Source of the DNA: Pararoseomonas sp. SCSIO 73927
GTDB lineage: Bacteria > Pseudomonadota > Alphaproteobacteria > Acetobacterales > Acetobacteraceae
Assembly: GCF_037040815.1 (NCBI RefSeq)
Contig: NZ_CP146232.1
Coordinates: forward strand, 868,001-932,000
Direction of reading: 5' to 3'
Length of the DNA stretch: 64,000 nt
Shown here: positions 23,569-32,486 of the stretch, in pieces
How positions within the stretch are numbered: position 1 is the first letter of the stretch
How the letters are laid out: the number at the start of each line of letters is the position of its first letter
Translations under genes and position numbers: made by a program
The notes under the pieces: model-generated
What the model saw: only the letters and a program-made list of their open reading frames with translations
What the model was told of the DNA's origin: nothing
Database searches by the model: none

Positions 23569-24878
23569 TTGCCGTCCCGCCTCAGGTAATTGTTGCCGTC
23601 GATCACCAGCAGCGCGTCCCTGCCCCGCTCGGCCCCCCGCTCCGGCAGCACGAGGCTGAGCTCCTCCCGCCGCCCGTCATCGCCGATGAGGGTGAGGCGA
23701 TAGCCCTCCGCCTCGTAGCGCCCGCTCTCCGCCGGCCGGTCCCGCCCGCTCGTGAAGCCCGCGCGCCCGCCGCCCGTCTCGTTGGAGGAGGAGGCGCCGC
23801 TGAACCCCGTGCGGCGGAACCGCCCGTCCGGCGTCAGCGTCAGCAGCCGCTCCACCGCCACGCTGCCGGAGGAGAAGGCGGTGCTGCCGGAGGAGGCGAA
23901 GAAGTAGCGCCAGGTGCCGTCGAAGGCCGTGCCGCGCGGCAGCGGCGGCACGCGCCGATGCGTGGTCCCGTCGATCTTGAGGTCCTCGCCCTCCCGCGCG
24001 AAGGGCTTCTCCTCCACCTCGATCAGCCCGTAGCGGCGGGTCATGTCGCGGAACTCGATCCGGTCCGCCCCGCGCAGCATCCCGGCCCCGAGCAGGCGGT
24101 AGCTGCCGCAGTCGCCGGGCATCCGGCGGCAATGCGCCGGCACGTCCTCGCCCCCCGCCGGCACGGCGCGGCTGTAGAGCCCGCCCCGGTCGAAGACGCG
24201 CACCTCGTTGTCCGCCCGGAAATCCGTGCCGCCGAAGGCGTTGGGCAGCACGTAGGTGCGGAGATGGGTGAAGGTCCCCTCCAGCCCGCCCGCGCCCTCG
24301 GGCGGGGCCAGCGCGGCGGGCGCCGCCTCCCCGTCCAGCCGGAAGGAGCGGACGAGGGCGTCGAAATCGGCGCGCGCCCGCCGCGCGGCATCCCCGCGCA
24401 GCCCCATGCTGACGAGCATGATCACGGCGTGCCGCCGCCCGTCGCTGATCCCCACCGTGTCCGTGCCGATGGAGACGTCGTTGCGCCGGGTGCAGCAGCG
24501 GCTCTCGTGGCGGATGCGGTGGCCCGCGGCGGTCACGCCCTCCCCGCGCGTCGTCGGCCGCTCCCGCTCCAGCCCGGGGATGCTCGCCGCCAGGCGGGTG
24601 AAGACGGTGTCGAAGGACCCCTCGGAGGCCGGGATCGGCCGCGTCATCTGGATCAGCGCCGCCCCGCGGTTCCGCCCCTCCTCGAAGCGCCGCTGGACCT
24701 GCCAGATGCCCGGCCGGGCATCCGGGTTCACCGCCCATCCCTCCGGCACCTCGAGGGCGGTGCCCTCGAAGCGGACCTCCGCCGCGCGGGCGGGCGTTGC
24801 GGCGGGCGCGGCCGCCAGCACGGCGGCGAGCGCCAGGACCGCGTGGAAGGCGGCGCACGGGGTGCGGCGGTGCGGCAC
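23565..24878 (-). CDS. Large exported protein of unknown function (first gene of exported operon)
   Basis: 437 residues from GTG 24878, preceded by GGGAGATGCC; the upstream ATG at 24908 has no ribosome-binding site. Signal peptide ends near ATPARAAE. Residues to about 190 form one region with VRFEGTALEVPEGWAVNPDA, ALIQMTRPIP and SVGISDGRRHAVIMLVSMGL-like strands; a second region from about 215 carries FTHLRTYVLPNAFGGTDFRADNEVRVFDRGG, GTWRYFFASSGSTAFSSGSVAVERLLTLTPDGRFRRTGFSG and ends with DALLVIDGNNYLRR. The repeated 'GTW-Y... LTLTPDGRF' form is seen in lipocalin-like and calycin-like exported domains. No firm family. Confidence 0.68.
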   Translation of the reverse strand: MPHRRTPCAAFHAVLALAAVLAAAPAATPARAAEVRFEGTALEVPEGWAVNPDARPGIWQVQRRFEEGRNRGAALIQMTRPIPASEGSFDTVFTRLAASIPGLERERPTTRGEGVTAAGHRIRHESRCCTRRNDVSIGTDTVGISDGRRHAVIMLVSMGLRGDAARRARADFDALVRSFRLDGEAAPAALAPPEGAGGLEGTFTHLRTYVLPNAFGGTDFRADNEVRVFDRGGLYSRAVPAGGEDVPAHCRRMPGDCGSYRLLGAGMLRGADRIEFRDMTRRYGLIEVEEKPFAREGEDLKIDGTTHRRVPPLPRGTAFDGTWRYFFASSGSTAFSSGSVAVERLLTLTPDGRFRRTGFSGASSSNETGGGRAGFTSGRDRPAESGRYEAEGYRLTLIGDDGRREELSLVLPERGAERGRDALLVIDGNNYLRRDGK

Positions 24879-25025
24879 GGCATCTCTCCCTTCCTGGCGC
24901 TCCGGCATAGCCGACCGGGCGGGGATGGGGAGCGGGGCGCCGATCAACTCCCGCGGCGCGGCCGGCGGGTTCCCCGGCCCCGGCGGATCGGACACGATCC
25001 CCGGGGACAGGTCCCGGGGGAAAGA

Positions 25026-26009
25026 ATGGTGAAGGTCACGCTCGACCTGTCGCGGCTGCTGCGGGAGGGGCACATCAGCCCCGAGGAACACGACCGCCTC
25101 GCCCGGCTCGGGCGGCGCGACACGGGCTCGCTGCTGGTGAACGCCCTCGTCGGCTTCGGCGTCGTCGCCGTCAGTGCCGGGACCGTGGCGCTGCTGCCGA
25201 GCATCCTCACCGCCATCCCGCTGGGCCTGGTGCTGATGGCCACCGGTGCCTGGCTGGTGCTCTCCGGCCGCGCGCGCTGGGGGGTGCTGGCCACGATCCT
25301 CATCCTCGTCGCCGCGCTGCTGCTGGGAACGGGCATCCTCCTGCTCAGCGGCGGCATGACGGAGCTGGACGGGACCCCGGACCCGGGGGCGGCTCCCCTG
25401 CTGGGAATGCAGTCGGCGCTCCTCCTCGTCGCGGCGCTCTTCGCCGGCTCGGCGGTCCTGGCCGGCAGCGGGCTGCTGATCGCCCTCGCGGTGCTGCTGC
25501 TCTCGGCCGCGCTCGGCAGCGGCGCCGCCTACGGCCATGCCAGCTACGCGCTCGGCGTGGAACAGCCCCTCGCCACCATCCTCGCCTTCTCGGCCCTGGC
25601 TGCCGCCGCGCACGCCGCCGCCCCGCGGCTGCGCCACGCGGAGGAGCGGCTGGCGAACATCGCCGCGCGCACGGCGCTGCTGCTGGTGAATCTCGGCTTC
25701 TGGATCGGCTCCCTTTGGGGCGACGATGCGGGATGGGTCCGGCGGCTCCTCGGGCGCGCCATCCCGGACGACGCCTTCAGCATCGCCTGGGCCGCCGCCC
25801 TGCTCGGGGCGGCGATCTGGGCAGGTCGGACGAACCGGCGCTGGCTGCTGAATCTCGCCTGCGTCTTTGGCGGCATCCACTTCTACACCCAGTGGTTCGA
25901 GCGGCTCGGCGCCACGCCGCTGAGCCTCTTCGGCGGGGGCGTGCTGATGCTCGCCTTCGCCCTCGGCCTCTGGCGCCTGAACGAGGGCTGGGCGGGCAAG
26001 GGCGGTTGA
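25026..26009 (+). CDS. Multi-pass membrane protein, DUF2157-like
   Basis: 327 residues with a soluble N-terminal segment (LSRLLREGHISPEEHDRLARLG, as in DUF2157 proteins that begin with a short 'G-is-ee-a..l' helix) followed by about nine membrane helices. WLLNLACVFGGIHFYTQWFERLGATPLSLFGGGVLMLAFALGLWRLN at the end is typical of that group. ATG 25026 follows a GGGGGAAAG stretch. The 5' gap contains two possible small hairpins (GGATCG-GACA-CGATCC at 24985-25000 and CCCCGGG/CCCGGGG next to it). Function unknown. Confidence 0.7.
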   Translation: MVKVTLDLSRLLREGHISPEEHDRLARLGRRDTGSLLVNALVGFGVVAVSAGTVALLPSILTAIPLGLVLMATGAWLVLSGRARWGVLATILILVAALLLGTGILLLSGGMTELDGTPDPGAAPLLGMQSALLLVAALFAGSAVLAGSGLLIALAVLLLSAALGSGAAYGHASYALGVEQPLATILAFSALAAAAHAAAPRLRHAEERLANIAARTALLLVNLGFWIGSLWGDDAGWVRRLLGRAIPDDAFSIAWAAALLGAAIWAGRTNRRWLLNLACVFGGIHFYTQWFERLGATPLSLFGGGVLMLAFALGLWRLNEGWAGKGG

Positions 26010-26045
26010 CCGCCCCGCCGGCCGGTCAGGGCAACCCGCCCCCGC

Positions 26046-26711
26046 TCACGACCAGAAATCCCGCCCGGTGAGCCGCACCAGGCGCGCGCGCACCGCCCGC
26101 AGCCGGTTCCGCGCCGCGGCGGCCTGCGCCGCGAGGGTGAGGGCATCCAGGCACCACGCGGAACCGGCGGGCGGCGGCCCCTCCGCGTCCCACTCGACGA
26201 GAAGGACGGTCCCAGGCCCGGCGACCATCCGCAGCGCCCAGCCCTGCTCCTGGTCGTCCAGCACCACCGCGCCGGGCGAAGCCTCCGCGGCGCAGGCCAG
26301 CGCATCCAGCGCGGCCACGGCCTCGGGGATGCCGTCGCTCCACGGCCAGGAGGCGATCACCCCGCCCCCATTCCCGCCCGCATCCAGGATCTTCGGGCGC
26401 ACGGCGAAGTAGGGGAACGGCCCGACCAGCGCCGCCAGCCTGCCATGCGCGCGCGCGAGCCGGACCAGCCGCTCGGCATGCGCGGCCAGCGCCTCCTCCC
26501 GCCCGGCAAGGTCGGCGGAGGCCACCCAGCCCGGGATGCGGCAGGGCAGCTCCGGCGCGGGCAGCGGGACGCGCTCCGCCTCCCATTGCGCCGGCGTCAT
26601 CCCCTCCTCCGGCCCGACATAGAGGTCTTCCACCACCCGGAAGAAGGCGTCGCAGAAGGGGTCGGCAACCCGGCGGGCAAGGGCCGCCCAGCTCACGTCC
26701 TCCGGGTTCAT
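26046..26711 (-). CDS. Conserved cytoplasmic protein of unknown function
   Basis: 221 residues without signal peptide or membrane segments. Composition is acidic and Ala/Trp-rich (EDVSWAALARRVADPFCDAFFRVVEDLYVGPEEG; DDQEQGWALRMVAGPGTVLLVEWDAEG). The alternating strands and long helices suggest one alpha/beta domain. No catalytic motif is recognised. Convergent with the membrane-protein gene and 56 bases upstream of the gene at 26768 on the same strand. Confidence 0.6.
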   Translation of the reverse strand: MNPEDVSWAALARRVADPFCDAFFRVVEDLYVGPEEGMTPAQWEAERVPLPAPELPCRIPGWVASADLAGREEALAAHAERLVRLARAHGRLAALVGPFPYFAVRPKILDAGGNGGGVIASWPWSDGIPEAVAALDALACAAEASPGAVVLDDQEQGWALRMVAGPGTVLLVEWDAEGPPPAGSAWCLDALTLAAQAAAARNRLRAVRARLVRLTGRDFWS

Positions 26712-26767
26712 GCGCTCCGGCTCCGGGCCCTCCGGCGCGGCGCTCGCCGCGCCGGGGCGCCCGGCCC

Positions 26768-27394
26768 TCAGCGCGCGGGCACCGCCCCCGGCGTGCCGGG
26801 CGCCCCCGCGGGCATCTGCATGGCGGTGTAGCCCGAGGGAACCGCCAGCCGGGCGGGGTCCACCGTGCCGTAGGTGACCTGGGTGGCCTCCATCAGCACG
26901 TTGGTGCCGTTCGGCGCGGTGGCGATGGTGCGCAGCAGCACGCCGTCATCCGTGATGCAGGAGGTGCCCGAGGCCGGGCCGGCGGTCATGTCCCAGTCCG
27001 TGCAGGCGAGGCCGGCGACGGTGGCGTTGCCCTTCAGCCGGAAGGTGGCGCCGGCCGGCACCTCCTGCGTCATGGCCGCCACGGTCGCGGGCGGCATCGC
27101 CATGGTCACGCGCTGCGCGTCCATCACCATCACGGCGGTGTTCGCCCGGCGGTCGATCAGCATCCACCCCATGTCGCCGGGCGGATCGACCCGCTGCTTG
27201 CCCGTGCTGGGGGAGAAGGCCATCCGGACCTCCTGCGCGGTCGTGCCGGCCATGCCGACCATGCGGTAGGTCACCGTCACGTCCCGGGTGGGCCGGAGCT
27301 GGGTGGGCTGGGCCAGGGCGGGCCCGACCAGGGCAGGCAGGGCGACGAGGGCGAGGCCGGCCGCAGCGGCCGCCATGGTCACGGGATTGCGCAT
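26768..27394 (-). CDS. Exported protein with DUF4412-like domain
   Basis: 208 residues. Signal peptide MRNPVTMAAAAAGLALVALPALVGPALA. The mature domain begins TRDVTVTYRMVGMAGTTAQEVRMAFSPSTGKQRVD and holds MLIDRRANTAVMVMDAQRVTM, a pattern shared with DUF4412 proteins that fold like lipoprotein carriers (LolA-like sheet). GLACTDWDMTAGPASGTSCITDDGVLLRTI matches the second half of that domain, with a likely disulfide. Periplasmic; ligand unknown. The 286-base gap upstream (27395-27680) is shared with the divergent SIMPL gene and shows no clear operator. Confidence 0.68.
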   Translation of the reverse strand: MRNPVTMAAAAAGLALVALPALVGPALAQPTQLRPTRDVTVTYRMVGMAGTTAQEVRMAFSPSTGKQRVDPPGDMGWMLIDRRANTAVMVMDAQRVTMAMPPATVAAMTQEVPAGATFRLKGNATVAGLACTDWDMTAGPASGTSCITDDGVLLRTIATAPNGTNVLMEATQVTYGTVDPARLAVPSGYTAMQMPAGAPGTPGAVPAR

Positions 27395-27680
27395 CACGAG
27401 GGCTCTCCGATTGGGGTGGGGGTTTTCGGGCGCGGGACTTTGGTCCAGCGCCTCGCGAGCGCACAGGCGGTCCGCGCGCACGATCCGGAGAGGGTCGGAG
27501 CCGCTGGCCCCGTGCGTTCCGCCCCGCGCACCCCCGTCCTGCTCACCCCACCCTGCGCGCCCCTTCGGCACCTCCCGTCCCGCGCACGACCGCGTGGGAT
27601 GACACCGCCCGGCGCCTCCCCGGCTGGCGGGACCGCGGCCGCCGGGGCATTGCTGACGCCTCATTGGGGAGAGAAGGCCA

Positions 27681-28502
27681 ATGCGCGCACCATCCATCCC
27701 GGGCTGGGCCCTGCTCGCCCTTCTCGCTCCCCCTTCCGCCCTGTTCCAGATCGCCCTGCCGCAAGCTGCCCTGGCCCAGGCCTTGGACGCCCCGGCGAGT
27801 GCCGCGCCCGAGCGGACCGCAACGGGGCCGGCTATCGGCGCCGGGGCGCCCGGCCTCGTCTCGGTCGGCGCGGAGGCCCGGCGGCGCCTGCCCGCCACCG
27901 TCTCGGACGCCGTGGTGACCATCGAGGTGCACGGGCGCGACCTGCGCGCCGCCGCGGCCGCCCTCGCCGGCCGGTCCGGCACCCTGCTCGGCTTTCTGCG
28001 CGCCCAGGGGGCGGAGCGGCTGCGGACGGAGGCGACGGGCTTCGAGCCCGAGCTGCAGGACGTCCGCAGCGCGCCCGACCGGATCAAGGGCTATGCCGGC
28101 CGCGCCACGATCTCCTTCCGCACCGTGCCGGACCGGCTGCCCGCGCTGCTCTCCGGCAGCCTGGAGAACGGGGCGACCGGCCTGCTCCAATCCGGCTCCC
28201 TCCCGCGGGAGGAGGAGGTGGAGGCCGCGCGCCAGGAGCTGGCGGCGGAGGCGACGCGCACCGCGCTGGCCCGGGCGCGCGCCGTAGCCGCCGCCGCGGG
28301 GGCGCGGGTGGCGGGGGTGCACCGGATCGAGCTGGACCCGCCCGGCGCCACCCTTCCCTACGCCGCCGAGGCCGCGGCGCCGATGATGCGGCGCGCTCCG
28401 GTCCCCGTGCCGCCCATGGCCTCGGCCGCCGGCGAGGCGGAGGTGGCCGTCCGTGTCACCGCCGTCCTGCGCCTCGCGCCCGGCGAAACGCCCCCCCAAT
28501 GA
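27681..28502 (+). CDS. SIMPL domain (DUF541) exported protein
   Basis: 273 residues. After the signal peptide (hydrophobic to about residue 33) comes the SIMPL core: LVSVGAEARRRLPATVSDAVVTIEVHGRDLRAAAAALAGRSGTLLGFLRAQGAERLRTEATGFEPEL, then GYAGRATISFRTVPDRLPALLSG and the long helix AARQELAAEATRTALARARAVAAAAGARVAGV, followed by a Pro/Met-rich stretch and a final VTAVLRLA strand. SIMPL proteins are periplasmic, oligomeric and of unclear function. Overlaps the next gene by ATGA. Confidence 0.87.
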   Translation: MRAPSIPGWALLALLAPPSALFQIALPQAALAQALDAPASAAPERTATGPAIGAGAPGLVSVGAEARRRLPATVSDAVVTIEVHGRDLRAAAAALAGRSGTLLGFLRAQGAERLRTEATGFEPELQDVRSAPDRIKGYAGRATISFRTVPDRLPALLSGSLENGATGLLQSGSLPREEEVEAARQELAAEATRTALARARAVAAAAGARVAGVHRIELDPPGATLPYAAEAAAPMMRRAPVPVPPMASAAGEAEVAVRVTAVLRLAPGETPPQ

Positions 28503-29140
28503 GCAACCCGGCAAGCAGCGGGCCGGAAAGCGCGGAGGTGGAAGCGGCCGCCGGGCCGCCCCGCTACGCCCTCCAGGTGCCGGCGCTGGGAGCCGCGGAC
28601 TACGCGCGGCTCCAGGCCGTGGTGATGCGCCCCGCCGCCGCGCGGCCGGACTGGCTCAGGCGGTTCCTGGGCCTGGCCGCGAGCTGCCTCGTGGGCGGGG
28701 CCGCCGGCTACCTCGCGGCCGCCTGGGAGCTGAGCGCCGAGATGTGGGTCGCCAGCGGGCGGGATGGCTGGGCGTGGAGCCTCGACGGCCTCGGCATCGT
28801 CCTCGCCATCCTCGGCGGGGTGCTGGCGACGCTGCTGGCGCTCGGGGCCACGGTTCTGTCGCGGCAGCGCCGGGCGATCCGCGTCCTCCACGCCGCGGGG
28901 GGCGAGATCTTCGGCGCGCACGAGCTGCTGCTCGGCGAGGAAGGGCTGCTCTGGCGCAACCCCAGCCGCACCCTCCTCGTGCCCTGGTCGCGCCTGACGG
29001 GCGCGGTGCGGGAGAAGGGCATGCTCTTCCTCGTCGCGGACCGGGTCAGCGCCTTCTGGCTGCCCGAGGCGCTGATCGCTGCCCATCCCGACCGCGCCGG
29101 GCTGGAGGCCCTGCTCCGCCGCCACGTCGCGCTGCCCTGA
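28499..29140 (+). CDS. YcxB-like membrane protein
   Basis: 213 residues starting in a 4-base overlap with the SIMPL gene. Two membrane helices (about residues 55-75 and 97-117) are followed by a cytoplasmic domain with GLLWRNPSRTLLVPWSRLTGAVREKGMLFLVADRVSAFWLPEALI, the YcxB C-terminal pattern (strand, W-rich turn, strand, 'lP'). Role unknown; coupling with the SIMPL gene implies a joint envelope function. Confidence 0.75.
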   Translation: MSNPASSGPESAEVEAAAGPPRYALQVPALGAADYARLQAVVMRPAAARPDWLRRFLGLAASCLVGGAAGYLAAAWELSAEMWVASGRDGWAWSLDGLGIVLAILGGVLATLLALGATVLSRQRRAIRVLHAAGGEIFGAHELLLGEEGLLWRNPSRTLLVPWSRLTGAVREKGMLFLVADRVSAFWLPEALIAAHPDRAGLEALLRRHVALP

Positions 29141-29147
29141 CCCGCCC

Positions 29148-29486
29148 TCACTCACCGCCCCCACCCCCGTCACCCCCGCCGCCATCCCCTCCCCCATCGC
29201 CGTCACCGTCGCTGCCGTCCCTCCCGCGCTCACCATGCCGGTCGGGCTCGTGGCCCGAGTCCCCGTCCCCGCCCGCGCCGTTCCCATCGCCCCGCCGGGC
29301 TCGGGCGGGGCAGAAGATGAAGGACAGGACGAGGCCGATCAGCGCGGCGACGGCCAGGCGGATCAGCACGGCAAAGGGTGTGTCGAAGCCCGAGACGGCG
29401 AGGGACGCGCCCCCGAGCACCAGGATGCTGCCCCCGATCCATCGGGTCTCGCAGCGCGGGGTCCGGTTCTCCGGCAGGGGCGGCAT
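29148..29486 (-). CDS. Small membrane protein with Gly/Asp-rich tail
   Basis: 112 residues. Two hydrophobic helices (about residues 17-33 and 36-58) precede a low-complexity C-terminal tail made almost entirely of Gly, Asp, Arg and His. The tail DNA is a simple CCNCC-type repeat, so part may be drift of a repetitive sequence. No family and no strong ribosome-binding site; reality moderately likely because of the well-formed helices. Confidence 0.45.
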   Translation of the reverse strand: MPPLPENRTPRCETRWIGGSILVLGGASLAVSGFDTPFAVLIRLAVAALIGLVLSFIFCPARARRGDGNGAGGDGDSGHEPDRHGERGRDGSDGDGDGGGDGGGGDGGGGGE

Positions 29487-29612
29487 GGCGGGATCCTAGG
29501 GCCACGACGGCCGCGCGGCACAGCCCGGACGCCCGAGTGGCGCCCTTCCCGTGCCCGTGGGAAACCCCGCCCGACGCTAGGCGTCACGCCACCGCTCCGG
29601 GACAGCCCTCTC

Positions 29613-29972
29613 ATGCGCCGCCTCACCGCCCTGATGTTGCTGCCCATCCTGCCATGGCTCATCCTGACGCCGCCGGCCACTGCGGCGCAAAGCCTGGAAG
29701 GGCGCTGGTGGGTGGTCATCGGCTCCTCCCCCGCGCCGGAGAGCCTGCCCCGCCCCCACCCGGAAGCGGACCGCGCCGCCGAGGCCGCGCGCCGCTGCGG
29801 GATGGAGCCTATGGGCGACTACTCCGCCAAGTTCGAGAACTTCGCGCCCGATCTCTACGTCGCCGTGGTCGGCGGATTCACCACGCGGGCCGAGGCGGAG
29901 GCGGCACTGGCCCGGCTGCGCCCCTGCGTGCCCGGCGCCTACCTCCGCCGCGGCGGCTACGGAGGGGAATGA
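29613..29972 (+). CDS. Exported SPOR-like small protein
   Basis: 119 residues. Signal peptide [25 protein letters not shown]. The mature domain, [15 protein letters not shown] ... [39 protein letters not shown], has the SPOR-like layout (strand-helix-strand-helix, 'vGgF.tra.AeaalarLr'). SPOR domains bind denuded peptidoglycan, but this copy is short and its ligand is not certain. A disulfide between Cys of RRCGM and RPCVP is plausible. Confidence 0.62.
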   Translation: MRRLTALMLLPILPWLILTPPATAAQSLEGRWWVVIGSSPAPESLPRPHPEADRAAEAARRCGMEPMGDYSAKFENFAPDLYVAVVGGFTTRAEAEAALARLRPCVPGAYLRRGGYGGE

Positions 29973-30055
29973 CGCCCGGACGCGGCGACCGTCCCGGAAC
30001 CTTCGCCGCCCCGTCATCAATCCGTCCGGCACCCCCCTCTAGCCCTCCGCCCCCG

Positions 30056-30724
30056 ATGCAGAACCCCGATCCCCCCTCGCCCTTCGCCGCCCATCCCGAC
30101 ACCGCGACGAAATCCCTCGGCGAAGCGCCCTTCATCCACCCCACCGCCGAGGTGCGGGACAGCCGCTTCGGCCGCTGGTGCGAGGTGGGCGCCCGCACCC
30201 GCGTGGCCGAGAGCCGCTTCGGCGACTACGCCTACGTCGTCAACGACAGCGACATCATGGGGGCGGAGATCGGCCCCTTCTGCTCCATCGCCGCGGGCGT
30301 CCGCATCAACCCCGGCAACCACCCGCTGGACCGGGTGGCGCTGAACCACTTCACGTACCGCTCCTCCGCCTACGGCCTCGGCGACGACGACGCCGCCCTC
30401 TTCGCCTGGCGCCGCAGCACGCCCGTCACCCTCGGCCCCGACGTCTGGGTCGGCCACGGCGCCATCATCCTGCCGGGCGTCACGGTCGGAACCGGCGCCG
30501 CTATCGGCGCCGGCGCCGTCGTCACGAAGGACGTGCCGGACTTCGCGATCGTCGTCGGCACCCCCGCCCGCGTGATCCGCCACCGCTTCCCGCCGGAGAT
30601 CATCGTCGCCCTCCACCGCATCGCCTGGTGGAACTGGCCGCACGAGAGACTGGGCAAAGCGATGCAGGATTTCCGCACCCTCGGCGCGGCCGCCTTCTGC
30701 GCGAAGCACGACCCGGGTGGCTGA
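30056..30724 (+). CDS. Left-handed beta-helix acetyltransferase (phosphonate-cluster type)
   Basis: 222 residues. Hexapeptide repeats run from about residue 25 ([35 protein letters not shown]) through [21 protein letters not shown] and [53 protein letters not shown] to a WWNWPHERL tail. The [22 protein letters not shown] segment and the tail are characteristic of hexapeptide transferases annotated in phosphonate-metabolism clusters. No phn gene is in the window, so the acceptor is unknown. Related enzymes transfer acetyl groups from acetyl-CoA as trimers. Confidence 0.8.
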   Translation: MQNPDPPSPFAAHPDTATKSLGEAPFIHPTAEVRDSRFGRWCEVGARTRVAESRFGDYAYVVNDSDIMGAEIGPFCSIAAGVRINPGNHPLDRVALNHFTYRSSAYGLGDDDAALFAWRRSTPVTLGPDVWVGHGAIILPGVTVGTGAAIGAGAVVTKDVPDFAIVVGTPARVIRHRFPPEIIVALHRIAWWNWPHERLGKAMQDFRTLGAAAFCAKHDPGG

Positions 30725-30731
30725 CCGGTGC

Positions 30732-30974
30732 GGCCCCCAGGGGCTCCGCCCCCTGGACCCCCGCCAGGGGCCTGAGGCCCCTGGACCCCCATCCGGCTGC
30801 CGCCACGCCGTCCTGACGCGGGGTTACCGCATGAGGGGCCCGGCCCTGCCCCTGCAGTCGCCTCGGGTCATCGACCCGAGGCGCACCGTCAGCAGGGTAA
30901 AGCCAACTCGAAGAAGAAGATGATAGTGAGGGGTCCGGGGAGAGGAAGAATTCCTTCTTCCTCTCCCCGGGACA
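30732..30974 (-). repeat. Composite hairpin repeat, copy R3
   Basis: Complete copy in reverse orientation, between the convergent acetyltransferase and boxR genes. Hairpin E 30737-30756 (CCAGGGG/CCCCTGG); D 30764-30784 (CCAGGGGCC-TGA-GGCCCCTGG); B 30859-30883 (loop ATC); purine tract AGAAGAAGATGAT; A 30935-30970 with a 16-bp stem and loop TTCC, the longest A stem of the family. The E end starts within 15 bases of the acetyltransferase stop; the A end is 30 bases from the boxR stop. Confidence 0.9.
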
Positions 30975-31004
30975 TCCCGTCAGCGCCAGTCACGGCCCGC
31001 CCCG

Positions 31005-31910
31005 TCAGGCCGCCACATGCCCCAGCGGCCGCAGCATCAGCAGGTCCTGAAGGCTCTCCTGCACGCCGCGGCCGGAGGTATCCACGGTGAAGTCCGCCCG
31101 CGCGTAGAGCGCCTCCCGGCTCTCCAGGATCGCGCGCAGGTCGTCCATCGCCTGCCGGTTGTCGCGCATCGGCCGGGTGTCGCCCTGCTCGATCACCCGC
31201 CGCATGTGCTCCTCCGGCCCCGCGCGCAGCCAGATCGTGGTGCAACTGTCCAGCAGCAGCCCGTAGGTCGCGGGATCGGCCACGATGCCGCCGCCCGTCG
31301 CGATCACCGCCGGCCGGTCCTCCGCCACCAGCGCCTCCAGCGCCTTGCGCTCCAGCCGCCGGAACCCCTCCTGCCCGTGCAGGGCGAAGACGTCGGAGAG
31401 CTCCATCCGCCCCTCGCGCTCGATCTCCCGGTCCAGCTCCACGAAGCGGATCCCCAGCCGCTCCGCCAGCAGCCGCCCGAGCGTGGACTTGCCCGCGCCG
31501 CGCAGCCCGATCAGCGCGATGCGCTGCAGGCGCGATCCCGCCTCCGGCCGCACGAAGTGGCGCAGCAGCAGCTGCCGCGCCTCCGCCAGCCGCCCCTCCG
31601 GCAACTGGGACAGCACCTGACCCAGAAGCTGCCGCTCCACGCTGCCCTCCGGCCGCTCCGTCGTCAGCTCTTCCACCCCCACGCCCAGCGCCCGCGCGAT
31701 CCGCCGCAACAGCAGGATGGAGATGTTGCCGCTCCCCCCCTCTAGCTGCGCGATGTAGCGCTCCGACACGTGGGACAGGGCGGACAGGTCCCGCCGCGTG
31801 ACGCCGCGCCGGGCCCGGACGGTCCGCAGCCGGCCCCCGACCAGGCGCAGGAAGGCGGCGTCGGGCTCGTCGAGGGTTCGCTCGTTCTGCGAAGCGGGGG
31901 CGGGATTCAT
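31005..31910 (-). CDS. boxR: Benzoyl-CoA-responsive repressor BoxR (XRE HTH fused to shikimate-kinase-like domain)
   Basis: 301 residues. An XRE-type HTH occupies about residues 22-85 (GGRLRTVRARRGVTRRDLSALSHVSERYIAQLEGG). A shikimate-kinase-like domain runs from about 128 to the end, with an intact Walker A (GLRGAGKST, 135-143) and ELDREIERE and ATGGGIV motifs. This fusion defines the BoxR/BzdR regulators, which repress benzoate degradation genes and release DNA on binding benzoyl-CoA. It lies downstream of boxC-boxB-boxA and the thioesterase on the same strand (66-base gap), so it is probably in the operon it controls. Two TGCA-N6-TGCA sites in the cluster match the operator known for this family. 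It is not a biosynthetic AroK. Confidence 0.92.
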   Translation of the reverse strand: MNPAPASQNERTLDEPDAAFLRLVGGRLRTVRARRGVTRRDLSALSHVSERYIAQLEGGSGNISILLLRRIARALGVGVEELTTERPEGSVERQLLGQVLSQLPEGRLAEARQLLLRHFVRPEAGSRLQRIALIGLRGAGKSTLGRLLAERLGIRFVELDREIEREGRMELSDVFALHGQEGFRRLERKALEALVAEDRPAVIATGGGIVADPATYGLLLDSCTTIWLRAGPEEHMRRVIEQGDTRPMRDNRQAMDDLRAILESREALYARADFTVDTSGRGVQESLQDLLMLRPLGHVAA

Positions 31911-31976
31911 CGGGCCACAGAGTGGTGGCGGGTGTCCGGGGGCGCAACACCGCCGCCCCCCGCCCGGTTCCGCATG

Positions 31977-32486
31977 CTAGACAGCGGCCGGAGAGGTGGC
32001 GCCGATGTCATGTTCCTCCGCCCCCGCGAACTCGGCGTCCGCCCGCAGCCCCGCGCGGATCCAGTCCGGCACGCGGGTGGCGCGGATCGCCGTGCCGCCG
32101 ATCTCGGCTATGGCGCAGACCATCCGCCCCTCGAAGGCCAGCCGCTCCCCCACCCGCCCGCGCACCGCGAAGCCGAGGGAACCCCCGCCCAGCCGCACCA
32201 GCCGCACCTCCGTCTCCAGCTCGTCCCGCGGCGTCAGCGGGCTGCGGAAATCCAGCTCCACGTGGACGAAGGGCGTGCCCACCCCCCGGTCCACGTTCAG
32301 CTCGTAGAAGCCGGCCCCCAGCCGGTCCAGCAGGAAGGCCTCGATCGCGTCCATGGAGAAGTCGAGGAAGCGCGCGGTGTAGGCGATGCGCGCCGGGTCG
32401 GATTCCCCCCACTTCACGCGGCGCGCATGGACGAACGGAAACAGCTTCCCCTCAGTAGGTCTCGACATGCCAGCGCCCCTGCTCAC
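31977..32486 (-). CDS. Acyl-CoA thioesterase, 4HBT hotdog fold (probable benzoyl-CoA thioesterase)
   Basis: 169 residues from a GTG at 32486 with GGAG four bases before; ATG 32468 is an alternative giving 163 residues. Either start overlaps the end of boxA. The hotdog core is clear: FVHARRVKWGESDPARIAYTARFLDFSMDAIEAFL has the Asp of the 4-hydroxybenzoyl-CoA thioesterase family (WGESDPA), followed by VHVELDFRSPLTPRDELETEVRLVRLGGGSLGFAVRGRVGERLAFEGRMV. In other box clusters a similar enzyme hydrolyses benzoyl-CoA when CoA is trapped. Fourth gene of the boxCBA operon. Confidence 0.83.
   Translation of the reverse strand: MSRGAGMSRPTEGKLFPFVHARRVKWGESDPARIAYTARFLDFSMDAIEAFLLDRLGAGFYELNVDRGVGTPFVHVELDFRSPLTPRDELETEVRLVRLGGGSLGFAVRGRVGERLAFEGRMVCAIAEIGGTAIRATRVPDWIRAGLRADAEFAGAEEHDIGATSPAAV

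Noticed and set aside
31005..31910. Shikimate kinase (AroK) for aromatic amino-acid synthesis
   Set aside because: The kinase-like domain is fused to an XRE HTH and lies in a box cluster, the BoxR architecture.
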